NCBI GenBank assembly: GCA_036557665.1
Contig: DATBHG010000064.1
Coordinates: 62,001 to 126,000 of the forward strand
DNA: 64,000 nt
Direction of reading: 5' to 3'
From: VAZQ01 sp036557665
GTDB lineage: Bacteria > Pseudomonadota > Alphaproteobacteria > Rhizobiales > Xanthobacteraceae
The translations under genes and the position numbers were made by a program. Every line of letters starts with the position of its first letter. Position 1 is the first letter of the stretch. Positions 33,457 to 41,573 of the stretch are shown here, in pieces. Below the pieces are notes generated by a model that saw nothing but the letters and a program-made list of their open reading frames with translations, searched no databases and had not been told where the DNA came from.

Positions 33457-33801
33457 ATGGCCGCACGTACCCCAAAGCATACTGAGCGTGAAGCGCAACC
33501 TAGCGCCGAAGACGTCCACTTCGAGCCTGACGTTCTGGCGGCCGCGAAAGCTAGTCCAACATTCGGTCCTTACGTCGAAACCTACCTGAAGGGTGGGGGC
33601 GATCCAAAGCTGTTGCAGCGATTCAGGCCCGGGAAGAATCCCACTTGGGCCGAGGAGCAAAGCTTTCTCAGTGGGTATCGGGCCGGCGGCGGCAGCTTGA
33701 CGTCTTTGCTGCAGTTGCGAGGCAAGCAGGATCAAATCGAAAAAGAGCTTGAAGCACAGATTGATCAGCAGCGTCAGGCTTGGGAGAACAGGGCGACTTG
33801 A
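33457..33801 (+). CDS. Small conserved-looking hypothetical protein
   Basis: 114 residues, preceded by AGGA 8 bases before the ATG. Composition is balanced and protein-like, unlike the shadow frames: EDVHFEPDVLAAAKASPTFG, PYVETYLKGGGDPKLLQRF, then GGSLTSLLQLRGKQDQIEKE and a charged amphipathic C-terminal helix (EKELEAQIDQQRQAWE). There is no signal peptide or membrane segment. No family was recognised. It stands alone. Confidence 0.55.
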   Translation: MAARTPKHTEREAQPSAEDVHFEPDVLAAAKASPTFGPYVETYLKGGGDPKLLQRFRPGKNPTWAEEQSFLSGYRAGGGSLTSLLQLRGKQDQIEKELEAQIDQQRQAWENRAT

Positions 33802-34059
33802 TCCGCAGCGGAGTTGACACAGCGTGTCCAGACGCTGTCCGGGGAGACGATCGCCCTCTGCCCCGCATTTGTCGGGCAGATTTGGCGCGCGGCTCCCGCA
33901 ACGCCGCCCATCGCTCCAGCCGGCAGCGCCGCCCGTTCCGGCCCAGTGCCCCTTGCTCCAAGACTACGCGCGCGGTCTCGGCGAGGCTCGCTGATGCTCC
34001 ATGAATTTGTCGCACTCTCCGGGCTTTTCTCCTTGTTACCACTCGCCGTTCGCCCCTTC

Positions 34060-34311
34060 TTATTTGGTCTCACGGTCTGGACCGGACCGCATGACCATTC
34101 CCGTAATTACCATACCCAGGGCAAACAGGATGGAGAGCAACCCGAGAAGGACCGTGAAGTCCAGCGTCGGGCTTTGCGCCGTCATCACGACCTCCCGCGC
34201 CCTTCCAATGTCGAGGAGCATTGCCGCGACCGCGCAAAAGAGCCCGAGATAAGCCCCCAAGATCGCGTCCGTGACGAGCTGCTCGGCCGCCTTATGTTTC
34301 TTATTCGACAT
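34060..34311 (-). CDS. Small two-helix membrane protein
   Basis: 83 residues from the ATG at 34311; a GTG lies one codon earlier, and AGGA is upstream. There are two hydrophobic segments: LVTDAILGAYLGLFCAVAAM and FTVLLGLLSILFALGMVITG. They are separated by a short polar loop (DIGRAREVVMTAQSPTLD), with basic residues at the N-terminus (MSNKKHK). The basic N-terminus suggests cytoplasmic ends with an external loop. No family is recognised. The function is unknown. Confidence 0.5.
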   Translation of the reverse strand: MSNKKHKAAEQLVTDAILGAYLGLFCAVAAMLLDIGRAREVVMTAQSPTLDFTVLLGLLSILFALGMVITGMVMRSGPDRETK

Positions 34312-34585
34312 CACTCGATCCTGCTGTCAGCTACCTTACGGCCGTCGACGCTCCCCCGGAAGTCTCGCCTGATCGAAGCGCGCAGCTGCGCACGGCGAGC
34401 CCCAAGCCCGCACCGCACCCTTGAATGGGGCCACCCGACCGGAAGTGTCGGGACAACCACTCACCGGTGAATAAGCTCGTGTGCACGCGGCGCGCGCTCT
34501 CATAATTAATCGGATAAAGGGAACTACGTTCCGACGTGGTGCGTAACCATCATGCAGGCGATGCGGTTCATTCCACGGAAAAAGC

Positions 34586-36061
34586 ATGCTCATGCGTGCG
34601 TCCATCACAGATGGGGGCGCAATAGATCGAGTGAAGCGCTGGGCTGAGCGGAAGGCGGGAGGGCCGGCACGTCTGCAAGTCATTATCCTCCTCGCGGGCG
34701 TGCTCGGATTGGACGGCGCCGACAAGGCTACAGTGTCGGCGGTCGCTGCAAGTTTGAAGGATGTCTTCGGCATCGGCAACACCGAGATTGGCGTGCTGAT
34801 TGCGGTCACGTCTTTCGTGGGCGCAATCTTCACGCTCCCGATTGGGGTTCTGGTCGACAGGATCGAGCGGCAGAAGATCCTCGTTTGCGCCGTTGCTCTG
34901 TGGACCCTCGCCATGGTGGTCAGCGGGTTTGCGGGCTCGTTCACTTTTCTGCTGATCGCGCGCGCCTGCCTCGGCGCCGTGACAGCGGCGGCAGCTCCCA
35001 CCGTAGCATCCATGACCGGCGATTTCTTCCCGCCGCGCGCGCGCGGCGACGTCTATGGAATGATCCTGGCGGGCGAGCTCGTCGGTACCGGCATCGGTTT
35101 CTTCATCGGCGGAGAGCTGGAATCGCTGCTGAATTGGCGTTGGTCATTCTTCCTGATCGCGCTGCCGAGCGTGCTGTTGATTTGGGCCATATGGCGTTTC
35201 CTTCCGGAACCTGCCCGGGGCGGCCAGAGCTGGATCGAGGTCGGTCAACGCGATCTGACGACAGAGCAGGGTACAGCCTACGCACGCAGGCGGCATGGCA
35301 ATAGCAGCTCAGCCATCGGGCGCACCCAGGAAGCGGTCCAACGCGCCGGCGTGCAGCCCCGCGAGGATCTGATCCTGCGCGGAGATCCGAGCCGGCGCAG
35401 CCTCTGGTGGGCGCTCCGCTATCTCATCAAGATCCCCACCTATGTTCTTCTCATTATCGCTTCCGCTCTGGGCTACTATTTCTTCGCTGGCATACGCGCC
35501 TTCGCCATGGTCTACCTGACCCAGCACTACCACGTCTCGGCCAGCACGGTGAGCGCGCTGGTCATTGTTGTCGGGCTCGGCGCGATCATGGGAGTGATCC
35601 TGGGTGGACGATCGTCCAGCTGGCTCCTCGAGAAAGGCGTGCTCGATGCGCGCATTGTGGTTCCCGGGGTCGCTCTGCTGATTGCCGTTGTTCTGATCGC
35701 TCCCGCCATCTGGACTCGCAGTGCCGTGATCGGTACCGCCTTGCTTGCCTTCGGCGCAGCGGCGCTCGCCGCAGCGAACGCCCCGATCGATGCCGCCCGG
35801 CTCGACATTATTCACCCTCGGCTCTGGGGCCGCGCCGAAGCCGGGCGCATGGCGATACGCGCCGCGCTCCAAGGCGGAGCCCCGATCGTCTTCGGCTGGG
35901 TCTCCGGCATGCTGGGCGGGGGCGACAGGGGCCTCGAATGGACATACCTGCTGATGTTGATCCCGGTGCTGGCCGCCGCTTCGCTCGCCATCCCTGCGCG
36001 GCATACGTATTTGCGCGATGTTGCCACCGCAGCAGCATCGGTGAAGGCGACGTCTCCCTGA
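34586..36061 (+). CDS. MFS transporter
   Basis: 491 residues with 12 predicted membrane segments. Helix 2-3 loop motif LPIGVLVDRIERQKILVCAV matches the MFS signature (G-x-x-x-D-R-x-x-R-K). The fold continues with ARACLGAVTAAAAPTVASMT and FFPPRARGDVYGMILAGELV. A large cytoplasmic loop (about residues 215-275) is hydrophilic and separates the two halves. It is a spinster/OxlT-like exporter or anion importer of unknown substrate. It stands alone. A short intergenic stretch upstream contains GGAACTACGTTCC, a small palindrome. Confidence 0.85.
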   Translation: MLMRASITDGGAIDRVKRWAERKAGGPARLQVIILLAGVLGLDGADKATVSAVAASLKDVFGIGNTEIGVLIAVTSFVGAIFTLPIGVLVDRIERQKILVCAVALWTLAMVVSGFAGSFTFLLIARACLGAVTAAAAPTVASMTGDFFPPRARGDVYGMILAGELVGTGIGFFIGGELESLLNWRWSFFLIALPSVLLIWAIWRFLPEPARGGQSWIEVGQRDLTTEQGTAYARRRHGNSSSAIGRTQEAVQRAGVQPREDLILRGDPSRRSLWWALRYLIKIPTYVLLIIASALGYYFFAGIRAFAMVYLTQHYHVSASTVSALVIVVGLGAIMGVILGGRSSSWLLEKGVLDARIVVPGVALLIAVVLIAPAIWTRSAVIGTALLAFGAAALAAANAPIDAARLDIIHPRLWGRAEAGRMAIRAALQGGAPIVFGWVSGMLGGGDRGLEWTYLLMLIPVLAAASLAIPARHTYLRDVATAAASVKATSP

Positions 36062-36307
36062 CGCATTTCTCGCGGCACGCGAAGGAGCGCCCGGGATCAA
36101 AGCGGAAAGCCGATCCAGCGGAGCGCGGAGGCATCGTCCGCTCTCTCCAAGAGCCCAAGCGTCAATCCCGGCTCCATCGCCGGTGCCAATGCAAATCCAA
36201 CGCCCTTTATCCGGACAAAAGATCGCGACAGGATCATCGCCGCTCAGACGCGGGCATCAAGTGTCAGAATCGATTCACCGGTCGGTGCCGCTCCCCGCGC
36301 GGTGGTT

Positions 36308-37600
36308 TTAGCGCGGGAGCCCAAAGCTGTTCTCCAGGCTGCCGGCGGGCGACATCGGCGCTGCGCCGTTGATCAGGCCGCCGGCGCTCGCGGACTTTGC
36401 ATCCGGTTCGGTCTTTGCGTTCTTCCGCTGGGTTGAAGCCTGCCGTTCGGCCATGCTGACCTCCGCTCCAGCGCCCGAGCGCTGTGCTGCCGAGGCGAAC
36501 TGCACTTGCGAGGGTCTCGGGGCGGGAGAAATGAAGCCGGATAGACTTGCGGTGCCCAATCCCGGAGGCGGTTCGGCCGGGGGGCGAACGTATCCCGGAA
36601 TCGTACCCGAGGCGGTGCGAATGTCGCTGCCCGGTCCGCCGTTCGCCTTCAACGCGGCGAGGTAGGTTGCGTTCATCCCGCCTTGCCCCCCGTTTGTGGT
36701 CGCAACGGTAGGCACTCCACGAACAACGAGCTGCACAAACTGCGCCTCATCGTGCCGCTCCTTAGCGTGAACGGCAGACGCGATCTCCTGCGGCACGCTG
36801 TAGACCGGACACTGCTCGGCGGGGCTGAACCTGCTGGGTGATTGCGCATCGAACACGTAGTGGCGGTCGCAGACATCGACCTTCGGCTCTTGCCGCGTAA
36901 GCTCGAAATGGTCGTAGCCTCGCTTGAGCATTCGCCAGAACGCCATGTGCGGGGAGTTGCGATGCCTTGCCATGTTGAGCGGCGTCATCCGGAACGGATA
37001 CGCCTGGACCTGGAACGACTTCTGACCGCCGAAAAAGGCTTCTCGGGCGAGTGCATAGATCTCGGTTATCTGCTCGTCGGTCATGGCGTAGCAGCCGGCC
37101 GAGGAGCAATCGCCATGGATCATCAGGAACTGGCCGGTTCGGCCATTCGCCTGGTCGTAGGCGTTGGGAAATCCGGTATTAATGGCGAGGTAAGCGCTGG
37201 AATTCGGATTCAGCAGGCCGGGCGTGATAGTATAGAAGCCCTCGGGAGCCTGCCGGTCGCCTTGTTGAAACTTCGGTCCCAAGTCGCCGGACCAGCGGCA
37301 GATGGGATAGGTCCGCAGCAAAGCGAAGCGTCCGGTGCCGTCGATTTTCCAGACTTCCAGCTCGGATTCTTCTTTGAAGATGCGCACCAGAATCGGCGAG
37401 CCCTTCGCCATATTGCGGCTCTCGAGCTCGGCAAGCATGCGCTCGGAGAGCGGCTGAACGTGGCTCGCGCTCACGGGAACGGCGTTCTCCGAGTAACAGC
37501 CGGCCAGCGCGACGGCAGACGCGATCGCAACGAATGCGAAAAGCGAGCGCAAAACAGGCTGAGCTTGCAAATGAATCCCCGACCAGACAGGCTTCCCCAA
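36308..37600 (-). CDS. L,D-transpeptidase family lipoprotein (YafK/DpaA-like)
   Basis: Up to 430 residues. Both usable starts are TTG (37600, or 37570 with GGGGA upstream). A lipobox is clear: hydrophobic FAFVAIASAVALAGC. The YkuD-type domain has PILVRIFKEESELEVWKIDG, FYTITPGLLNPNSSAYLAIN and the catalytic motif MIHGDCSSAGCYAMTDEQI with His and Cys. This matches the YafK/DpaA branch, which in E. coli releases Lpp from peptidoglycan. The long C-terminal 130 residues are Ala/Pro/Ser-rich and probably unfolded. It is a single gene, convergent with the MFS gene. Confidence 0.85.
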   Translation of the reverse strand: MGKPVWSGIHLQAQPVLRSLFAFVAIASAVALAGCYSENAVPVSASHVQPLSERMLAELESRNMAKGSPILVRIFKEESELEVWKIDGTGRFALLRTYPICRWSGDLGPKFQQGDRQAPEGFYTITPGLLNPNSSAYLAINTGFPNAYDQANGRTGQFLMIHGDCSSAGCYAMTDEQITEIYALAREAFFGGQKSFQVQAYPFRMTPLNMARHRNSPHMAFWRMLKRGYDHFELTRQEPKVDVCDRHYVFDAQSPSRFSPAEQCPVYSVPQEIASAVHAKERHDEAQFVQLVVRGVPTVATTNGGQGGMNATYLAALKANGGPGSDIRTASGTIPGYVRPPAEPPPGLGTASLSGFISPAPRPSQVQFASAAQRSGAGAEVSMAERQASTQRKNAKTEPDAKSASAGGLINGAAPMSPAGSLENSFGLPR

Positions 37601-37976
37601 GCCCCTTGTCCCGGAGCGGTATCAACTTGCCGCTGCCAAGCTAAGTGGTTGACCACCCCTACCCCAAAAGCCGGCAAACACAAGGGCAAACTTGCCGGCG
37701 ACCGTCGGAGCAGCAATTTTTGGAAAACAAAGCATTAGTCTTCGGTATCCGAGCGGCAGAAACCCATGGTCGAAATTTATTACAGCAACAACACGCGTCC
37801 TGGTGATTACCGCAGGGGTCGCGCTCAGGAGCTTCAATCCTTGCTTCGGTGGCGCTTATCGCACGCGCATCTGCGTTCGATGTCGTTGTAGTAAATGAGG
37901 CGATCTAAAGGTAATTCATGACGATGACGACAGTTGTGTCGTCCCTGACATCAACATCGATCAGAAGGAGTGGAAA

Positions 37977-38078
37977 TTGACGGACAAGGCCATGCTCGAG
38001 TGTGTATCCAAGGCGAAGGAGGACTCGAGTCTGGAACAGCTGATAGGAGGCGCACTAGGCAGTGGAGGCAGCAAATAA
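37977..38078 (+). CDS. Candidate small protein of 33 residues (TTG start)
   Basis: AAGGAG sits 7 bases before a TTG that opens TDKAMLECVSKAKEDSSLEQ, followed by LIGGALGSGGSK and two tandem TAA stops. The codon pattern is coherent, and the same frame stays protein-like upstream (DDDDSCVVPDINIDQKEWKL) without a usable start. An overlapping frame with its own Shine-Dalgarno begins at 37918 (MTMTTVVSSLT) and stops at TGA overlapping this TTG. That could be coupled translation or a frameshifted longer gene. No family is recognised. Confidence 0.3.
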   Translation: MTDKAMLECVSKAKEDSSLEQLIGGALGSGGSK

Positions 38079-38151
38079 TAAGCAAAGCTTTGCGTGTAGA
38101 GCGGATTGAGCGCGAGAAAGTCGAGCCCGCTCGCTCTTTACTTTACAACCC

Positions 38152-38186
38152 TTACGGCACTCGAGATAACAGTTACGGCACTCGAG
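38152..38186. repeat. 14-base direct repeat, spaced 21 bases
   Basis: TTACGGCACTCGAG occurs at 38152-38165 and again at 38173-38186. The start-to-start distance of 21 equals two helical turns, and each copy ends in the palindrome CTCGAG. It lies between the convergent small genes at 37977 and 38265. It could be a protein-binding pair or a small duplication. Confidence 0.5.
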
Positions 38187-38264
38187 GCGCCGTACCTCCA
38201 ATTCGAAGAACCGGCCTGTCGCCGACGACAAAGGCCGGTGGCTCACCATCAATCTTGGCGTTAA

Positions 38265-38483
38265 TCACCAGCGCCGGCGGCGCCACCATCTTCGGCGATG
38301 CCAGCGGCGGCGCCACTGCGCATCGGCGGGTGTTGCCGACGTGCTCAGGGCGAGTGTGGAAACTCCAACAACGCTCAGAACGTGCGTGCCAATGTTGCCC
38401 AGAGCATACGTCAGAACCACGGCCAGAACGGCCAAGCCGCGGATGAAGAAGCTCCTCAGGGCGTTAATCCCGCTACTTGTCAT
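38265..38483 (-). CDS. Small exported protein ending in an Arg/Trp-only tail
   Basis: 72 residues from the ATG at 38483; a TTG at 38510 with AAAGG upstream is an alternative. A long hydrophobic stretch (FFIRGLAVLAVVLTYALGNI through STLALSTSATPADA) resembles a signal peptide with an A-D-A cleavage site. What remains is QWRRRWHRRRWWRRRRW and a stop. Proteins with this architecture and an Arg/Trp or Arg/Tyr tail occur as uncharacterised small proteins in Bradyrhizobium relatives. The mature part would be a 17-residue, strongly cationic, Trp-rich peptide. It is divergent from the carbamoyltransferase gene, 111 bases between starts. Confidence 0.6.
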   Translation of the reverse strand: MTSSGINALRSFFIRGLAVLAVVLTYALGNIGTHVLSVVGVSTLALSTSATPADAQWRRRWHRRRWWRRRRW

Positions 38484-38594
38484 GTTGTCACCGCTGTCTT
38501 GACTCGACAAAGTTAACCTTTAAGGGACGCCTCGGTCAAGGCGGGGACCAACGCGCGAGGACGCGCAACGTTCATTGTCTCCGCAAGCGAGCTT

Positions 38595-40409
38595 ATGTCG
38601 ACAAAGCATCTTTATGTTCTTGGCCTCAATGCGTATGACCACGATGTCAGCGCATGCCTGCTCCGCGATGGCGCGGTCGCGTTCGCAATCAATAAGGAGC
38701 GGATCACTCGGAAAAAGCACGACAGCGGCTTTTATCAATCCGTGGTTGATTACTGTCTACAGGCGGAAGGAATTTCCTTCGAGGACATCGATCTAGTGGT
38801 CCGCAACTGCTACGTGTTGCCAGTCGGGGATCTGGAAATGCGCATGGTTTCGCAGGATGTACCCGAGATCATGGACGATAAAGAGCGGATACAGGCAGCA
38901 AAAAATCCGCTCTACCTCACTCGCTCGGACAAGGTTCACACGATCTCGCACCACTTGGCGCACGCCTACAGCGCATTTGCGGCCTGCCCCTTCGACGAAG
39001 GGGTGGTCATGGTGGTGGATGGTGTGGGCAACTATTGCGCGGACGTTGCCGAAGAGTTCCAGCTCGCCGGCATCAATCCGCTCGCACGAGAGTCCGAGAG
39101 CTATTACCGGTTCACAGGGTCCGAGATAGAGACGTTAAAGAAAGTCTGGCTGCAGCCGGTGCGTGGCTTCTTGAGCGACGAGTTCTATTACATGCCCGGC
39201 CTCGGAGCCCTTTACAGCCGGGTATCGAGCTACATGTTTGCCGACTGGAACAAGTGCGGCGAGGTCATGGGTCTTGCCCCCTATGGCCGATCCGGCGTCA
39301 TACAGCCGCTCCTTGCCATGCACGATGGGGAGCTGACCATCCATGACTGGGGTGTGGAATTCAACCAGCCGTGGATTCCGGACCGCGAGTCGGACTGGGA
39401 GGCGAGTGCCTCCCAGCAGCACTGGAAGGACCTGGCCTGGCGCGTCCAGGACGACGCGGAAAAAGTGCTGCTCGATCGCGCGATCCGGCTGCGTCATGCA
39501 ACCGGCGCGAAGAACCTGTGCATGGCAGGCGGTGTGGCACTTAATTGCGTCGCCAACGGACGCATTGTGCGAGAAGCGGGGTTCGAGAACGTCTGGATCC
39601 AGCCGGCAGCCGGCGACGACGGCATTTCTATCGGCTGCGCCTACTATGGCCAGCTCGCGATACTGAAGAAACAGCGGTCATTCGTGATGCGACATGCCTA
39701 CCTCGGCAAGGAATATCAGGATGCGGATTTGCAGGCCGCCCTGAGCGGCAGTGCTCGTACGCAAACTGTGGCCCGCCGCAGTCAGAAAATATGCGCCGAA
39801 AGCGCAAAATTGCTCTCCGAGGGCCGTGTATTCGGCTGGTTCCAGGGCGGCTCCGAATTCGGGCCGCGCGCGCTCGGCAATCGCAGCATCATCGCCGACC
39901 CGCGCAGCCCCGAGATGAAGGATGTGTTGAACAAGCGGGTCAAGCACCGGCAGGCATTCCGGCCATTTGCACCTATCGTTACCGCTGAACGGGCAAGCGA
40001 GATTTTTGAGGGGGAGGAAGAATCGCCGTTCATGCTGCTGGTCAAGCATGTGCGCCCGGAATGGCAGGATAAGATTCCTGCAGTTGTGCATGTCGACGGC
40101 ACGGCGCGCGTCCAAACAGTGCGCCGCGAGCATAATCCCCGCCTTTACGAATTGCTTATGGAATTTGCTTCGCTCACGGGCGTTCCCGTGCTGCTGAACA
40201 CCTCCTTTAATGTCAAAGGTGAACCCATCGTCGAGACCCCGCAGGACGCCGTCAAATGCTTCCTGGCGACGGGAATGGATTATCTCGTCCTGGGGAACAT
40301 CTTGGTTGCAAAGAACCTACTGCATACCTTGCTGCACCCGCTGTTCAAGGCGCATTCCGAAATAGCGGCCCTGGTGCGGACGACGCTGACCGCCGAAATC
40401 GCACACTGA
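38595..40409 (+). CDS. Carbamoyltransferase, NodU/CmcH/TobZ family
   Basis: 604 residues. The N-terminal Kae1-like domain has YVLGLNAYDHDVSACLLRDG and the metal-binding histidines in TISHHLAHAYSAFAACPF, then MVVDGVGNY. The middle keeps NLCMAGGVALNCVANGRI and GSEFGPRALGNRSIIADPR. The C-terminal YrdC-like part ends with GVPVLLNTSFNVKGEPIV and the TGMDYLVLGN strand. Family enzymes use carbamoyl phosphate and ATP to carbamoylate a hydroxyl group on a sugar, Nod factor or antibiotic. No nodABC genes are present. The next gene, 44 bases downstream, is an isochorismatase-family hydrolase. A surface glycan or small metabolite acceptor is likely (inference). Confidence 0.88.
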   Translation: MSTKHLYVLGLNAYDHDVSACLLRDGAVAFAINKERITRKKHDSGFYQSVVDYCLQAEGISFEDIDLVVRNCYVLPVGDLEMRMVSQDVPEIMDDKERIQAAKNPLYLTRSDKVHTISHHLAHAYSAFAACPFDEGVVMVVDGVGNYCADVAEEFQLAGINPLARESESYYRFTGSEIETLKKVWLQPVRGFLSDEFYYMPGLGALYSRVSSYMFADWNKCGEVMGLAPYGRSGVIQPLLAMHDGELTIHDWGVEFNQPWIPDRESDWEASASQQHWKDLAWRVQDDAEKVLLDRAIRLRHATGAKNLCMAGGVALNCVANGRIVREAGFENVWIQPAAGDDGISIGCAYYGQLAILKKQRSFVMRHAYLGKEYQDADLQAALSGSARTQTVARRSQKICAESAKLLSEGRVFGWFQGGSEFGPRALGNRSIIADPRSPEMKDVLNKRVKHRQAFRPFAPIVTAERASEIFEGEEESPFMLLVKHVRPEWQDKIPAVVHVDGTARVQTVRREHNPRLYELLMEFASLTGVPVLLNTSFNVKGEPIVETPQDAVKCFLATGMDYLVLGNILVAKNLLHTLLHPLFKAHSEIAALVRTTLTAEIAH

Positions 40410-40453
40410 CGGGTACTCCAGCTGCGCAGGCAGTTGCGCGGGAACCGCTTCTC

Positions 40454-41146
40454 ATGAGCAAACGCATCTTTCCCCATGAATGCTGCGGTGTCATCATCGA
40501 CGTTCAGGAATTCTTCTTATCCCAGGTCGACCAGCATGCTCGTTGCACCATCGTCACGAATACGAGGAGCTTTGCCCGAGTGCTCGGGTATTTGCGTATT
40601 CCAATTGTGGTGACGCTCGAGCGGCCGGTCGAGCAGAAGGGCTCGTTGCCGAAGGAGATTAGAGAGCACCTCCGCGATCGCGTCGACATCTTCGAAAAGA
40701 ATTTCTTCGACCTGACCAGAGAGGAGCCCATCAGGGAGCACCTCGCACGTCTCGGCAAGAAGCAGGTCATGGTCGCGGGGTGCGAGACCGACGTCTGTGT
40801 CCTGCAATCGTGCCTCGGGCTTCTCGATCTCGGCTACGAAGTCTATGTGGTGGAGGATCTGCTGTTTTCCTCATCGCGCAATGTCGCTGCCGCGCTGGCA
40901 AGGATGAAAGCGCAAGGCGCCGTCTTCCTCACGTACAAGAGCCTGTATTACGAGCTGATCGCGGCCGCGGACGGCGGGCTCCATGCGGAGCGGATGCGAG
41001 CGGAGCTCGGGCAGATGCCGGACGACCTATCCAGTGATGAGCTGCGTTCCGAGTACGGCGAACAATGCCCGAAGCAAGGAGGGCAACGGAGGGCGAGCGC
41101 CTTGAAAGGAGGCAAACGAGCTCGAACACGATGGTGGTCAATGTGA
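40454..41146 (+). CDS. Isochorismatase-family cysteine hydrolase
   Basis: 230 residues from the ATG at 40454. The Asp-Lys-Cys triad is visible: Asp in GVIIDVQEFFLS, Lys in DIFEKNFFDL, Cys in VAGCETDVCVLQSCLGLLDL. The family includes isochorismatase, nicotinamidase, ureidoacrylate amidohydrolase and N-carbamoylsarcosine amidohydrolase. The last 35 residues (GGQRRASALKGGKRARTRWW) are basic and outside the fold. It lies 44 bases after the carbamoyltransferase and is probably co-transcribed. With that neighbour, hydrolysis of an N-carbamoyl or amide bond is attractive, but it is only inference. Confidence 0.8.
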   Translation: MSKRIFPHECCGVIIDVQEFFLSQVDQHARCTIVTNTRSFARVLGYLRIPIVVTLERPVEQKGSLPKEIREHLRDRVDIFEKNFFDLTREEPIREHLARLGKKQVMVAGCETDVCVLQSCLGLLDLGYEVYVVEDLLFSSSRNVAAALARMKAQGAVFLTYKSLYYELIAAADGGLHAERMRAELGQMPDDLSSDELRSEYGEQCPKQGGQRRASALKGGKRARTRWWSM

Positions 41147-41573
41147 ATTTGACTTCGCTCGCCGAGTCCGTTGGTTGGAGTTGGACAAGTGCGCGTGGTG
41201 GGCAGATCGCGCTACCTCAGCGTAATACATCGATCCGGATCCCGGGATGCCGCACCTGATGTTTAGGTGGAAGGAGACAGTCATGTGGAGTGCAGTCCTG
41301 GTTAGCGCAGTTGCGGCTTATGATCGCCTGCTCGTCGAGTGTCTACACTTCCGATCACTACCCACGCCACGGGGCCGTTAAAATAGTAATTCGCGGCACG
41401 GTATTCTCTTTTGAAGGCCGGCCGACCGCTGCAAGGCCGGCGTAAGGATGTGGGCCGCTAGGTCTCCAGGTCGGCACGTACCGTCTCATATTTTCGCAGC
41501 TTGCCGGAACGCTTTCCGGCTTGGAGCGCTTATGTAGGGAAGATGACAGAACTGTCGAGCGCCACGGAGGTCG
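41147..41573. other. Intergenic region with a candidate small gene and a hairpin
   Basis: Two things stand out: a 32-codon frame with a strong ribosome-binding site at 41283-41381 (listed separately), and a perfect hairpin GCCGGAA-cgct-TTCCGGC at about 41505-41522, upstream of the metallo-hydrolase gene. The long minus-strand frame over this region and into 42368 is a shadow of the metallo-hydrolase. Confidence 0.45.
41283..41381 (+). CDS. Candidate small protein of 32 residues
   Basis: AAGGAG lies 6-7 bases before an ATG that opens MWSAVLVSAVAAYDRLLVEC followed by LHFRSLPTPRGR and TAA. The first 13 residues are hydrophobic. The strong and well-placed ribosome-binding site is the main support; no family is recognised and codon usage cannot be judged at this length. 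Confidence 0.3.
   Translation: MWSAVLVSAVAAYDRLLVECLHFRSLPTPRGR

Noticed and set aside
34525..34550. GGAAC-N17-CGTA before an MFS gene, similar to an EcfG promoter
   Set aside because: The -10 element is CGTA rather than CGTT and the GGAAC is also part of a GGAACTACGTTCC palindrome; not strong enough.
38595..40409. Carbamoyltransferase as a nodulation gene (nodU)
   Set aside because: No nodABC, nodD box or other nodulation genes are in the window; the family has many non-symbiotic members.
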